Shown here one piece after another: positions 1 through 9,435 of a stretch of DNA of 64,000 nt; within the stretch, counting starts at the first letter, position 1, and each line of letters opens with the position of its first letter. The position numbers were made by a program, and so were the translations under genes. The DNA comes from CALSMU01 sp965230225 (GTDB lineage: Bacteria > Bacteroidota > Bacteroidia > Flavobacteriales_D > Parvicellaceae), in the NCBI GenBank assembly GCA_965230225.1, contig CBDDKM010000006.1, positions 496,001 through 560,000 on the forward strand, written 5' to 3'. The notes beneath the pieces are model-generated. The model had not been told where the DNA came from and ran no database searches. It saw only the letters and a program-made list of their open reading frames with translations.

Positions 1-32
1 ATTGGTACTACACGAAAATAACAAATAATCAA

Positions 33-1169
33 TTACCCTCCCAGACGAGCTTTAATTTCCTCTGTCTCTTTGTACATCGCAAACTCCTCATAAATAAACT
101 TTAGGTTGCGAAGAATGTGCTCATTATTTGGATCTAAATCCAATGCTTGTTCGAAGTAAGGCATGGCTTTTTTATAGAATTCCTTGGCCTTTTTTACTCC
201 CTTCTCATGCTTGTATAAATCCTTTTCCAAATCAGCTGCTTCGTGAATTACTATTCCCTGATTCATGTATAATCCGGCCAGATTAAATACTGCATCAAAA
301 TAAGCAGGCTCATTTTTCACCAAATCCGTTAAGACTTTTTCTGCCTTATCCAGTTCCTTTAACTCAATGTGCAAGGTTCCCAACATGTAAACCAACTCTC
401 TATCATCCGGCGATATTTCCAAAGCGTCATTAATCGCTTTTAAGGCATTTTCACCATCTCCCAAACTCACGTAAAAGTCTATTTCTTCCACCAAAAGCTT
501 TTTGCTAGTTGGGTATTTTTTTCGCGCATCAAACAAAGTCATTACATATTCTGTGTTCTGCCCTGTTTCGGCAAGGATTTTAAGCATATTTAAATAAGTA
601 TTCTCATCTGCCTCGCCTGTTTTTATTAGTAAATCATAAAAATGAGATGCTTTTTCGTAATCATTAATTTGCTCTGCACAAACTGCCATATTATTGATCA
701 GATTAACATCTGATTTACCTATTACATCCAACATTTCTGCAGCATTTTCAAAACAAGTAAGTGCAGCTTTAAAATCTCTGGCTTTGTATAATTCTACTCC
801 GGAATGCTGATAATGAGTGCTCATGGAGTAAAAAATAGAGTTGATTCGCTTCTTTCTATCATCAGTTAATTTATGATCGGTAGAATCTAAACGAATCGCT
901 TCTTCAAATGCTTTTGCCGCATCATGAAAATAATCCAACGCTCCTTCTCCTCCTTTTGCTCCAAGTGCATAAAGTATATTTCCTTGTAACGAATAGGTTT
1001 TGGAATCGAAAACATCTTTGGAGCTTTCGTAACACTTATTAATGTGCTCCAAAGCTTTTTCGTAATTCTTTTCGTTGTAGGATCTGGAAGCAAATGTGCA
1101 ATATTCTTGCTGCCCCCAAATGGTTGAACAACAGAACATAGACAAAAATGGAAGTAAAAATTTGGTCAT
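33..1169 (-). CDS. Exported tetratricopeptide-repeat (TPR) protein
   Basis: About 378 residues. An N-terminal hydrophobic stretch (MTKFLLPFLSMF..., ending near WGQ) looks like a signal peptide, so the protein is probably periplasmic or surface-attached. The rest is helical TPR-type repeats, with typical A-L-x-x-x-x-x-A-L-x-x-x-P spacing, for example around the 'DALEISPDDRELVYMLGTLH' region. TPRs are protein-protein interaction scaffolds; no catalytic motif is visible. The frame is open for 25 more codons upstream, but a TATCTTTG -7 promoter box lies in that extension at 1178-1185, so I chose the inner ATG at 1169. The gene is monocistronic within the window and runs off toward the left edge. 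The specific partner is unknown. Confidence 0.8.
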   Translation of the reverse strand: MTKFLLPFLSMFCCSTIWGQQEYCTFASRSYNEKNYEKALEHINKCYESSKDVFDSKTYSLQGNILYALGAKGGEGALDYFHDAAKAFEEAIRLDSTDHKLTDDRKKRINSIFYSMSTHYQHSGVELYKARDFKAALTCFENAAEMLDVIGKSDVNLINNMAVCAEQINDYEKASHFYDLLIKTGEADENTYLNMLKILAETGQNTEYVMTLFDARKKYPTSKKLLVEEIDFYVSLGDGENALKAINDALEISPDDRELVYMLGTLHIELKELDKAEKVLTDLVKNEPAYFDAVFNLAGLYMNQGIVIHEAADLEKDLYKHEKGVKKAKEFYKKAMPYFEQALDLDPNNEHILRNLKFIYEEFAMYKETEEIKARLGG

Positions 1170-1177
1170 GATAGATT

Positions 1178-1185
1178 CAAAGATA
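1178..1185 (-). promoter_or_regulatory. Candidate -7 promoter box for the TPR gene
   Basis: TATCTTTG on the minus strand fits the Bacteroidota TAnnTTTG consensus. It ends 8 nt before the chosen ATG, so the transcript would be nearly leaderless. I see no good -33 TTTG at the usual spacing. Confidence 0.4.
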
Positions 1186-1337
1186 TTTATCTGATGTGGT
1201 AATTTAATACTTTCTACGTTATATTTATACACAAATAATACCAAAACGAACTAACCTCCTACGCCTGATTTTAATTGATTACTCCCAGTAACACTCTGTG
1301 AAGTATAATGTTAGAATTACGACCAAAAAGAAAGACT

Positions 1338-2357
1338 ATGAAATACAAAATATTAGGAAGAACCGGAATTAAAGTATCTGAACTGTGCCTTGGAACCATG
1401 ACCTTTGGAACCGACTGGGGATTTGGATCGGACATCATCGAATCCAAAAAGGTATTTGATGCTTTTATTAATGCCGGTGGTAACTTTTTAGATACTGCTA
1501 ATATTTACACCAAAGGAACTTCTGAAGAAATGATCAGTGAGTTCATTGGGGCCGAAAGGGATAATTTGGTTATTGCTTCTAAGTATTCATTAACCGAATC
1601 AGACAGAATTAACCAGTCTGGTAATAGTCGTAAAAACATGATGCAAAGTGTTGAAGCTTCATTAAAAAGGTTAAACACAGATTACATCGACCTATATTAT
1701 ATTCATGCATGGGATTACACTGTTCACCCGGAAGAACTAATGAGAAACCTGCAGGACCTTCTTTCTTCAGGGAAAGTGCTTTCTATTGGAATCTCCGATA
1801 CTCCGGCATGGATCGTAAGCAGATGCAATACTATAGCAGAAATGAGAGGATGGACACCTTTTAGTGCTTACCAGGTAGAATACTGCCTTTCTGAACGTAC
1901 TGCCGAAAGAGAAATCATACCAACCAATAATGGTTTTGACATGACTTTCTGTGGGTTTGGGCCTTTAGGAGCTGGACTACTTACCGGAAAATACCTGGAA
2001 GATGCAAAAGGACCTAGAAGAATGGATAAGTCTCGCTCTCATCGATTGAGTGAAAAAAACCTACTTCTTAGTGAAGAATTGGTAAAACTCGCAAAAGAGT
2101 TCGGTCAAACACCATCGCAAGTGGCCATTCGATGGACCATGCAAAAAGTAAAGAATTCGTCGCCCATATTTGGGGCCAGAAATGCTAAACAGGCAAAAGA
2201 AAACTTAGGAGTACTCGACTTTGAACTTACTCAAGAACAAATGGATAAATTGAATGAGATTTCTAAGATTGGTCCAAACAATCCGAACGATTTTCTACAA
2301 TTACCACGAGTTGAAGAAATACTATATGCTGGCCATAAAGGAAGTATTGAGTTTTAA
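1338..2357 (+). CDS. Aldo/keto reductase
   Basis: A cytosolic NAD(P)H-dependent oxidoreductase with a TIM-barrel fold. The N-terminus (MKYKILGRTGIKVSELCLG) is the usual opening of the family. The catalytic tetrad is visible: Asp and Tyr in FLDTANIYTKG, Lys in VIASKYSL, His in DLYYIHAWD. The C-terminal cofactor region (PIFGARNAKQAKENLG) is also present, and the length of 339 residues is normal. The substrate cannot be inferred. I chose ATG 1338 because it aligns with the family start; ten extra codons lie upstream in frame. Its stop codon directly abuts the stop of the convergent sensor-phosphatase gene, with no bases between. Confidence 0.9.
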   Translation: MKYKILGRTGIKVSELCLGTMTFGTDWGFGSDIIESKKVFDAFINAGGNFLDTANIYTKGTSEEMISEFIGAERDNLVIASKYSLTESDRINQSGNSRKNMMQSVEASLKRLNTDYIDLYYIHAWDYTVHPEELMRNLQDLLSSGKVLSIGISDTPAWIVSRCNTIAEMRGWTPFSAYQVEYCLSERTAEREIIPTNNGFDMTFCGFGPLGAGLLTGKYLEDAKGPRRMDKSRSHRLSEKNLLLSEELVKLAKEFGQTPSQVAIRWTMQKVKNSSPIFGARNAKQAKENLGVLDFELTQEQMDKLNEISKIGPNNPNDFLQLPRVEEILYAGHKGSIEF

Positions 2358-5300
2358 TTAAACCCTCACTCCTACTAACAACACATCATCTATTTGCTCC
2401 ACGGATTGACCTCCATCGTTCATCCATTTAGCAAGCGTATCGTTCAAATATACTTTTTGATTGGCCATTGGTTGATCACAGATTTCCATTAAGAGTTTCT
2501 TCAATGTGGTGTATTTAAACTTTTTACCCTTTGGTCCTCCAAATTGATCGGCATAACCATCGCTAAACAAGTAGACACAATCTCCAGAGGATAATTGTAG
2601 CTCGTGATTATGAAACAACTTCCTTTCATCAAACGAGCCAATAGGCTGACGATCTGCCCTGATTTCATAAAGGTTCTTTGAATCTCCTTCAATCATTTTG
2701 TCGTAATGAAAATCAGCTTCTTTTTCTTTGTCCCTTATAATGTAAATAGGATTATTGGCTCCTGCATATTCCAGAGTATTGTTTTCTTTATTTAAACAAC
2801 ACAGTGCCATGTCCATACCGTCCTTTACGGTATCTCCTCCCTCTTGCTTAAATACATCTTCAACAAACTCGTTGAGCTTATCCATAATCTCTGACGGTCG
2901 GCTCAATTTGTATTCGTTGACCGCCCTGTTAAGTCCATTGTTCCCAATAATACTTACAAACGCTCCAGGAACACCGTGCCCTGTACAATCAATGGCAGAA
3001 AAATAAACTTTATGCTCTTTTTTATGGAACCAGTAAAAGTCTCCACTTACAATGTCTTTAGGGTTGAACAAAACAAAAACGTCTTCCAAATGCTCATTCA
3101 TTTTCGACTCAATCGGAAGTATAGCTCTTTGTATTCTTTCAGCATATCGAATACTATCCATAATGTCTTTGTTTTTTTCAGACAATTCCTCTTTTTGGTG
3201 CTCAATTTCTTCCTTTTGCTGCACAACTTCGGCAGTTCTTTCCTGAACTTTTTCCTCCAGAATTTTCTTCTCTTGCTTCAACCTTCTTTCCCTTAGTTTG
3301 GTGTAACCAAAAAAGCTAAGAGTTAATACCAACCCACACACTACAAAAAACCATGTTCTTTGCCAAAATGGTGGTTCTATCACAAAATGAAAGGTAATCG
3401 GCTCTGTATTTTCAATACCGTAATTATTTATTCCAATCAACTTAAAAGTATACTCGCCCGGAGGTAATGGCGAATACCTGGCAAAACTCTCATCGGTTAC
3501 AGGTCTCCAATCTTCATCTGCACCTTCCAGCATAAACTTGTACCTTACCGCTTCCGGATTAGATAAACAGATAGAACTAAAGTCAAATCGAATATCTTTC
3601 TCAGTATAACTCAACACCACCCCCGACTCAATTGGCCTGTTTTCCAGATTTACCATAAATCCGGTAATGTGGGTGTTAGGTTCCAAAACGTTTACCTTCT
3701 CTTCATCAATGGTATTAACCATTACGCCTGATACTGTTCCATACCAAATTCTACCTAGTTGGTCAATAAAACTAGCGTTTGGCTTAGTTTCTACTCCTGT
3801 AAACCCTTCTTTTTGGCTGTAATATCTATAAGAACCATCTTTTGCATCAATTCTGGTTAGACCGATGTTTGTTCCAATCCAATAATCTCCATTCGCATCC
3901 TGATCGATGGTGGAAACAAAATCGGATAATAACCCTTCTTTTGCTCTGTAGTTCTGAACCACCTGATCATTCTCTAACACAATGATTCCATAACCTTCGG
4001 TACCTATCCATAGTTTGCCATCATTGGCCTGATAGAATGTAGATGGAGTGAATTTGTGCTCGGTTTTTATTTCTTCAAACTTTAGGTGCTCTCCCTTAAT
4101 AACTTTAGTAATTCCCTTTCCTCTGCTTCCTACCCAAATTTGATTGTCCTGATCCACATAAACGCAGGAAATATCGTTTCCAACAATCCCTGTTTTCTCT
4201 CCTTTTTCGTCGATAGACTGAGTAATTCTTGCTGCATTTCCTGTTACTGAATTGTAATAAACCAAACCATCGATGGTACCAATCCAAAGGTCGTTGTTTT
4301 GATCAATATCTAACCCAGACACAAAGCCCTGAACAATATTGTAGTTGATTCCGAAATCATATACAGGCTGCCCAACTCCTCCAGGAATTTCAATAATTCC
4401 ACCACCCCAGGTTGCTATCCATACATTGTGGTTTCCATCTTCTTTGATGAACCTAACTTGATTATGAGGTAATCCATTTTCGGTGGTATAAGTATACTGC
4501 CAATTACCATTCATAGGAAGTGGGTCGTAAATAGAAACTCCATCGTTGGTTCCCATCCAGTACTTACCTTGATGATCTTCCAACACTGCCCATACCTGAT
4601 CATTTAAAAGGCCATCCTTATTGGAATACCCAACAAATTGTTCTCCTTTATAAATCATCAAACCATTTTCGTTGGTTCCCACCAGTACATTTCCTTCTCT
4701 GTCTACAATTATTCTTCTAACCTTATTGTCCTTCAACCCATTTTTAGCGTCGTAATTCACGAATACTTCATTATTTCGGATAACACTAATTCCTCCTCCC
4801 CAGGTACCAACCCAGATATCTCCATTCGGACTTTCGTTGATGGTGCTAATAAAATTCCCAGCTAATCCATCCTCAAGCATCCCAAAATTCCTCCATGATT
4901 TACTAGAGGCTTGATACCATTTAACACCTCCATTCTGGGTCCCTACCCAATAATCGCCAGTACTAGACTGAAACATGCAAGTAGTCTGGAAATAATTGGT
5001 CATCCCTTCTATTTTTAGAAATTCAAACCCGTCTTTATCTTCTTGATAGTACTTAATTCCAACGTCTGTAATGAAACACAACTTACCATCTTTCAATAGT
5101 AACATACCAAAAACTCGATCACTCAGCCCTTCCTGACCTTTATAGTATTGATAATTGGCTTTGTTTCCATCCTTTTCTTCAGGATTAGAGATTTTTATGG
5201 CACCCTCACTAGAAGATATGATCCATATATTTCCAGTGGCATCTTCGGCTATTTTGGTAATATCACCTCCCGACAAGACAAGGTATTTGGATAAATCATC

Positions 5301-5627
5301 ATCATTATTTCTGGAGATCCCTCCTCCATTGTGTCCAAACCACAAACCTCCTTTGGAGTCTTTATAAATGGATCGTACTCCATTTTCAGCAATGCCATCT
5401 TCGTTGGTATAATTGATAAAGGAATGTCCGTCGAATTTAGAAATACCAGAGGCAGTTCCCAACCAAAGAAAGCCATTATCATCTTGATAGATATCGTAAA
5501 CATTGGATTGTCCAAGCCCTTCTTTTACACTATAGTTCTCGAAAAAATAAGTTTGCGCGATAGCACTTATTGGCAGCAAAAAGAAGATAAATAAAAGCTG
5601 CTTAATGGAGGTCCCTGAAATTTTCAT
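2358..5627 (-). CDS. Propeller-type periplasmic sensor with SpoIIE (PP2C) phosphatase output
   Basis: 1089 residues. Order: signal peptide (about 1-24); many two-component-regulator propeller repeats (roughly 25-650, with repeated 'D-G-x-x-W-x-G-T' blades); a Y_Y_Y domain (about 650-755, with SPLPPGEYTFKL); one membrane helix (about 757-777); a coiled coil (about 780-850); and a SpoIIE/PP2C-like serine phosphatase to the end. The phosphatase metal-binding aspartates are all there (SGDFYW, DCTGHGVPGAF, SDGYADQFGG, EQIDDVLLV). In the family the propeller lies in the periplasm and the phosphatase in the cytoplasm, dephosphorylating serine or threonine on an anti-anti-sigma-type or other partner. 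The ATG immediately follows the stop of the upstream caspase-TPR gene with no spacing, implying co-transcription and translational coupling. No STAS or anti-sigma partner is adjacent. Confidence 0.9.
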   Translation of the reverse strand: MKISGTSIKQLLFIFFLLPISAIAQTYFFENYSVKEGLGQSNVYDIYQDDNGFLWLGTASGISKFDGHSFINYTNEDGIAENGVRSIYKDSKGGLWFGHNGGGISRNNDDDLSKYLVLSGGDITKIAEDATGNIWIISSSEGAIKISNPEEKDGNKANYQYYKGQEGLSDRVFGMLLLKDGKLCFITDVGIKYYQEDKDGFEFLKIEGMTNYFQTTCMFQSSTGDYWVGTQNGGVKWYQASSKSWRNFGMLEDGLAGNFISTINESPNGDIWVGTWGGGISVIRNNEVFVNYDAKNGLKDNKVRRIIVDREGNVLVGTNENGLMIYKGEQFVGYSNKDGLLNDQVWAVLEDHQGKYWMGTNDGVSIYDPLPMNGNWQYTYTTENGLPHNQVRFIKEDGNHNVWIATWGGGIIEIPGGVGQPVYDFGINYNIVQGFVSGLDIDQNNDLWIGTIDGLVYYNSVTGNAARITQSIDEKGEKTGIVGNDISCVYVDQDNQIWVGSRGKGITKVIKGEHLKFEEIKTEHKFTPSTFYQANDGKLWIGTEGYGIIVLENDQVVQNYRAKEGLLSDFVSTIDQDANGDYWIGTNIGLTRIDAKDGSYRYYSQKEGFTGVETKPNASFIDQLGRIWYGTVSGVMVNTIDEEKVNVLEPNTHITGFMVNLENRPIESGVVLSYTEKDIRFDFSSICLSNPEAVRYKFMLEGADEDWRPVTDESFARYSPLPPGEYTFKLIGINNYGIENTEPITFHFVIEPPFWQRTWFFVVCGLVLTLSFFGYTKLRERRLKQEKKILEEKVQERTAEVVQQKEEIEHQKEELSEKNKDIMDSIRYAERIQRAILPIESKMNEHLEDVFVLFNPKDIVSGDFYWFHKKEHKVYFSAIDCTGHGVPGAFVSIIGNNGLNRAVNEYKLSRPSEIMDKLNEFVEDVFKQEGGDTVKDGMDMALCCLNKENNTLEYAGANNPIYIIRDKEKEADFHYDKMIEGDSKNLYEIRADRQPIGSFDERKLFHNHELQLSSGDCVYLFSDGYADQFGGPKGKKFKYTTLKKLLMEICDQPMANQKVYLNDTLAKWMNDGGQSVEQIDDVLLVGVRV

Positions 5628-7961
5628 TTATTTCTTTTTTACAAAGAAGAAAGTACCATTTTCATCTTCCAGTCCACTAATGTTTCCAAATTTAGGTTTC
5701 TGATTACCACTCTTGGTAACAGCAGTACTAACATTCACCACAATCTTGTCAATCGGAATACATGCATTGGTATTGCTTTTTAAACTCTTGGCAAATGTTT
5801 TAGTAAACTGAGAGTTATCTGAGGCCAACTCATACCCTGCAGATGAAAACACTTGTGAAGACTTAAACTGCGTTGCCGTATAATCATCACACCTACGCTC
5901 TGCATTAGTACTTCTCATGGCCTGATAAAAAGATGGACCTGATTCACATGCATCACTTATTACCAATGTGTGCGATAAGTACTTATCATAACTCTGCATG
6001 GCTGCTTTTAAAGAGTTAATATTGAAATAAGTAAACTCGTCGTCTCTTTTTGCATTGGTAGGAATCCAGTATCCGGTTTCGTTAACAAACTTCCCATGCC
6101 CAGCATACCAAATTAATACGGAATTAACTCGATTAGCTTTAACCAGGTCTCTTAGTTCAATGGAAAAGAATTTCTCCATGTCTGCTTTCGACATGTTCTT
6201 TTTATGAATGATGTTGTGAATTTCATAATTAGCAAATTCAGATTTCATCATTCTAATGTCCTTTTCAGGGCCATCTAAACTGGCAAAATTGGAATAATCA
6301 GAGTTTTCTACAAATACTACCCAGGTTTTTCCCATTGGGTTATTAGCACTTATTACTGCTCCTTCTCTATTGAACGTATACTCCTGAACAACCTCATTGT
6401 TATATATGTCTGTTGCCTTAATTTGAATTTTATTTTTGTTAGCAATGCTAATTGTTGCAGAAAACGTAGGATTCAATTGATCAATCACAAAACTTGCATT
6501 AGCACCTTCTACCACTACCGACTTTATTTTACTGGCATCCTTAATTACACCTTCTATGTATAAAGTAGATTCATTGTTGTCCAAATAAATGGTTCCGTCG
6601 TGTGAAGCTACAGGAGCACGTAATTTAATGATCGGAGGATCAATCTCTGTTCTTTGGAAAGTATAAACCTTATCCAACTTGTTTTTGTATACATCTTCTA
6701 CAGTAAGAGTAAACTTGTCTTTTCCATCAATATTGATATCTGCAACAAATTCCGGGTTTAATTGATCCCTTTTAAAAATGGCCTCATTACCATTAATTTT
6801 GATGTATTTGATTTTACTATCGTCGGTAACTACTCCTTTAACTTTTATTTTCTTTCCTCCAATTGGCACCTCTAATACACCTTCTGTATTTTCTCCATCC
6901 AACTTCACAATCGGGTTAACTTCTTCGCGATTTAACTCAAACATTCTTTCTTTAGCCTGATCGTACATTTGAGCAGCAACGGGATCATAAGGTGCTAACT
7001 TTCTCAGTTTCTCGTAATCCTTAATGGCTTTTTTGTACTGATTCAATGCCTCGAATGACGCTCCTCTACAGAACAGTGCTTCATGATTCTTAGGGTTCTT
7101 ATCGATAATGGAAGTAAAATCGTTTACAGCATTAGAATGCTGATTCAGCTTTTGATAGTACAAACCTCTGGTAAATAATGCTTCCGAATCTTTTGCGTCT
7201 AATGCAATAATTTTAGAAAGGTCATTAATCGCTTTTTCAAAATTATTCATTTTGAAATAAACCGCACTTCTTACTTTATACCCTGCAGTCTCACCAGGTT
7301 TACGTTCTATTAAGTCATTACAGGCTTTTAAAGCATCTTCCGACTTACCTTCTTTTAATCTTGAATATGCAAGGCCAACATAAGCCTTTGTCATATCTCT
7401 ACTCGCTATAATCGCTCTATTATAGTTGTATGATGCATCCTGATGTTTTCTTAAACTATCCAATGCTTCTGCTTTATTAAAATAATGACCAGCTGTTTTT
7501 TCAGCATCCAACGTAAGTTCTGCAGTGGTTAGAGCATTATTAAAATCTTTAATGATCATTTGCCCCTGATACTGGAGCTCCAATGCCATTACATATTTCT
7601 TATTGATTTCTGTAGCTTTCTCAAGATACTTCAATGCTTCTCGATGCTTCTTTAACCCCATGTAAACTCTACCAGCATTGTAGAAATTAAGTTCATCTTT
7701 ACGATCGTAAGAGGTAGCCTTAGCATAATCCAATGCAGCCTTTTCCATTTCATGGGTCTTCTCATAAGATTTTGCTCTTTCCACATAAGCTTTTACAAAT
7801 TCATTATCCATCTCAATGGCTTTTGTAAAATCTTCTATGGCTTCCTTGTACCTTTTGTCCTCGGCAAACTCAATTCCAGACTTTAAGTATTTCTTGGGGT
7901 TTTGTGCAAAAACAGCAACGTTTATTATAAGACCAATGATCAGGATCAGAGATTTGTTCAT
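5628..7961 (-). CDS. Exported TPR protein with C-terminal caspase-like (C14) domain
   Basis: 777 residues. A signal peptide (about 1-19, ending VAVFAQ) is followed by about eight TPRs (20-340), then two similar beta-rich segments of about 90 residues (around 350-540, each containing a D-Q-L-N-P-x-F block), then a caspase/metacaspase p20-like domain (about 544-777). The catalytic dyad is intact: His622 in WYAGHGKF and Cys672 in ISDACESG. Caspase-fold proteases cleave after a specific residue; metacaspases prefer Arg/Lys, and I cannot read the specificity here. The signal peptide puts the protease outside the cytoplasm. It is first in a two-gene unit; its stop touches the ATG of the propeller-SpoIIE gene. 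A TAATTTTG promoter box lies upstream at 7984-7991. What it cleaves and what activates it are unknown. Confidence 0.88.
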   Translation of the reverse strand: MNKSLILIIGLIINVAVFAQNPKKYLKSGIEFAEDKRYKEAIEDFTKAIEMDNEFVKAYVERAKSYEKTHEMEKAALDYAKATSYDRKDELNFYNAGRVYMGLKKHREALKYLEKATEINKKYVMALELQYQGQMIIKDFNNALTTAELTLDAEKTAGHYFNKAEALDSLRKHQDASYNYNRAIIASRDMTKAYVGLAYSRLKEGKSEDALKACNDLIERKPGETAGYKVRSAVYFKMNNFEKAINDLSKIIALDAKDSEALFTRGLYYQKLNQHSNAVNDFTSIIDKNPKNHEALFCRGASFEALNQYKKAIKDYEKLRKLAPYDPVAAQMYDQAKERMFELNREEVNPIVKLDGENTEGVLEVPIGGKKIKVKGVVTDDSKIKYIKINGNEAIFKRDQLNPEFVADINIDGKDKFTLTVEDVYKNKLDKVYTFQRTEIDPPIIKLRAPVASHDGTIYLDNNESTLYIEGVIKDASKIKSVVVEGANASFVIDQLNPTFSATISIANKNKIQIKATDIYNNEVVQEYTFNREGAVISANNPMGKTWVVFVENSDYSNFASLDGPEKDIRMMKSEFANYEIHNIIHKKNMSKADMEKFFSIELRDLVKANRVNSVLIWYAGHGKFVNETGYWIPTNAKRDDEFTYFNINSLKAAMQSYDKYLSHTLVISDACESGPSFYQAMRSTNAERRCDDYTATQFKSSQVFSSAGYELASDNSQFTKTFAKSLKSNTNACIPIDKIVVNVSTAVTKSGNQKPKFGNISGLEDENGTFFFVKKK

Positions 7962-7983
7962 TGTGTTTGATTTAGTGGTTGTT

Positions 7984-7991
7984 CAAAATTA
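7984..7991 (-). promoter_or_regulatory. Candidate -7 promoter box for the caspase-SpoIIE pair
   Basis: TAATTTTG on the minus strand matches TAnnTTTG and ends 22 nt before the ATG at 7961. The -33 element is not clear. Confidence 0.45.
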
Positions 7992-8025
7992 AATAAACCA
8001 GAATCTTTAGACTATGATTAATATC

Positions 8026-8062
8026 AAAAAAAAGAAAAGCTTCCATGAATATGGAAGCTTTT
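8026..8062 (-). terminator. Rho-independent terminator of the surE-lpxB-spoIID operon
   Basis: A perfect 12-bp inverted repeat (AAAAGCTTCCAT / ATGGAAGCTTTT) with a 4-nt loop, followed on the minus strand by C and then a run of eight T. It lies about 185 nt past the stop of the SpoIID-like gene. Confidence 0.85.
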
Positions 8063-8098
8063 CAAACCTAAAACCTAAGAGCTAATTTCTCAGATAAC

Positions 8099-8120
8099 AA
8101 TTAAGGAACCACCCTTAATT
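8099..8120. other. Short hairpin of unknown role
   Basis: A perfect 8-bp inverted repeat (AATTAAGG / CCTTAATT) with a 6-nt loop. It has no T-run on either strand. It sits in the 286-bp gap between the SpoIID-like gene and the caspase gene; I see no small gene in that gap. Confidence 0.35.
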
Positions 8121-8247
8121 GAGTGCAAGATAGTAATTTTAATCGTAACTCAAAACCAATTTGTCGATTTTTTGGATTTATAGATCGAAATAGATGATAA
8201 TTAGTCGATATTGACATTTTATTGACCAAATCCCGTTTTAACCGAAT

Positions 8248-9414
8248 TTAATCCGACAAGAAAAACTCTCTTTGGTCCAAATCTATTAAATGAGCTTGCG
8301 TATAATAAAACCGTAACACATCTTCGTAGCCATAACCAAGGTCACACATGTTCATTGCACCTTCCTGAGACAAGCCTACTCCATGTCCAAAACCTTTTCC
8401 TTTCAGTATTACATTACTTCCATCAACAGACACACTAAAATAAGTGCTCTTCAGGCGCCAATCCATTCTAATGTCTTTTAATAAGATGTGATATTCCCAG
8501 TCTATGTAATACTTTCTTCTTTTCTCCTGGGTAAACGAAAGAGCCCTACTAACTGCTACTGAGTCTTCAACCGGAAAACGATGCTTATTTTTAAGGTATT
8601 CCAGCCATTTACTCTTATCTATTATTTTAGTCCAGGAATAGTTAGTTCTACCCTTCGAAAATGGATCTTTTACACTTTTCAAGTAAGGTAAAGGCTTGTC
8701 CCAAACATCTTCACAATTAACGGTTTGCCCTCCGCTGTTAGAGTAAAACGCCGCTGTAATGTATTTCATTTCATCATCCACCAATACCATGTTTCTGGTC
8801 TCCTTCACCGCCTGAATGATCTTAGGATTCTGATACATTTTCCCTTTATATACCTGGCAATTGGTTAGGTCGGTAAGCATAAACCCTTCGTGAATAAATT
8901 TTCTTAAATGCTTCAAGGCATAGGTTCTGCTAATCACAGCTTGTACCTTATAAAACTCTTTAGACTCGTTATTACCTGTTTCAGATTCAATTACTCCAAT
9001 AAGGTAGTCTTCCATAGATACTTCATTAATCATCTTTAGGTATTTCCCTTCCGGAAGCACCTTCAAATCACCTTTATACCTACGTTCTTTTAACGATGGA
9101 TAAAGCCCTTTAAGCTTAAAAGCTCCCATCATGGAATCACTTTTTATAGATAGCTTAGAATAGCTTCCAATGGTAATATCTCCATTCTTCAGCTTTACTT
9201 TACCATCGCTGTTTTTTATCCTAACCGCCATGCCCGGCTCCAGGGTAAACACCTTTTCGGAATCAGCGTAAAAGTGATAAGTTTCTGTGTAGTACCCGAA
9301 CATGACCTGCGAGGTTTTATAGTCTCTCAAAATGCCAATATCAAGCACCTGATCGTCAGCCAACGACCACTTACTTACTAGAATTAATATGATTAAAATT
9401 GTCCTGATGAACAC
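8248..9414 (-). CDS. SpoIID/LytB domain protein
   Basis: 388 residues. An N-terminal hydrophobic segment (MFIRTILIILILVSKW) looks like a signal peptide or anchor. The SpoIID/LytB domain covers about 100-380, with family landmarks such as the MSMEDYL-like 'NEVSMEDYLIGVIESE', 'KVQAVISRTYAL', 'SNSGGQTVNCEDVWDKPLPY', and the terminal 'GKGFGHGVGLSQEGAM'. SpoIID proteins are peptidoglycan lytic transglycosylases that act on denuded glycan in Firmicutes sporulation; homologues in non-sporulating Gram-negatives presumably act in wall remodelling. It is last in the surE - small membrane protein - lpxB operon, 21 nt after lpxB, and is followed by a strong terminator. The family call is secure; the role here is inferred. 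Confidence 0.87.
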   Translation of the reverse strand: MFIRTILIILILVSKWSLADDQVLDIGILRDYKTSQVMFGYYTETYHFYADSEKVFTLEPGMAVRIKNSDGKVKLKNGDITIGSYSKLSIKSDSMMGAFKLKGLYPSLKERRYKGDLKVLPEGKYLKMINEVSMEDYLIGVIESETGNNESKEFYKVQAVISRTYALKHLRKFIHEGFMLTDLTNCQVYKGKMYQNPKIIQAVKETRNMVLVDDEMKYITAAFYSNSGGQTVNCEDVWDKPLPYLKSVKDPFSKGRTNYSWTKIIDKSKWLEYLKNKHRFPVEDSVAVSRALSFTQEKRRKYYIDWEYHILLKDIRMDWRLKSTYFSVSVDGSNVILKGKGFGHGVGLSQEGAMNMCDLGYGYEDVLRFYYTQAHLIDLDQREFFLSD

Positions 9415-9435
9415 AGCACAACAAAAATAGAGCCT

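Noticed and set aside
1170..1244. A longer N-terminus for the TPR protein starting at 1244
   Set aside because: The extra residues do not form a signal peptide and a -7 promoter box lies within them.
2501..5594. Many other open frames of 60-106 codons within the propeller-phosphatase and other large genes, on both strands
   Set aside because: They lie inside strongly supported genes, have no family motifs and no promoter or start support; they are shadows.
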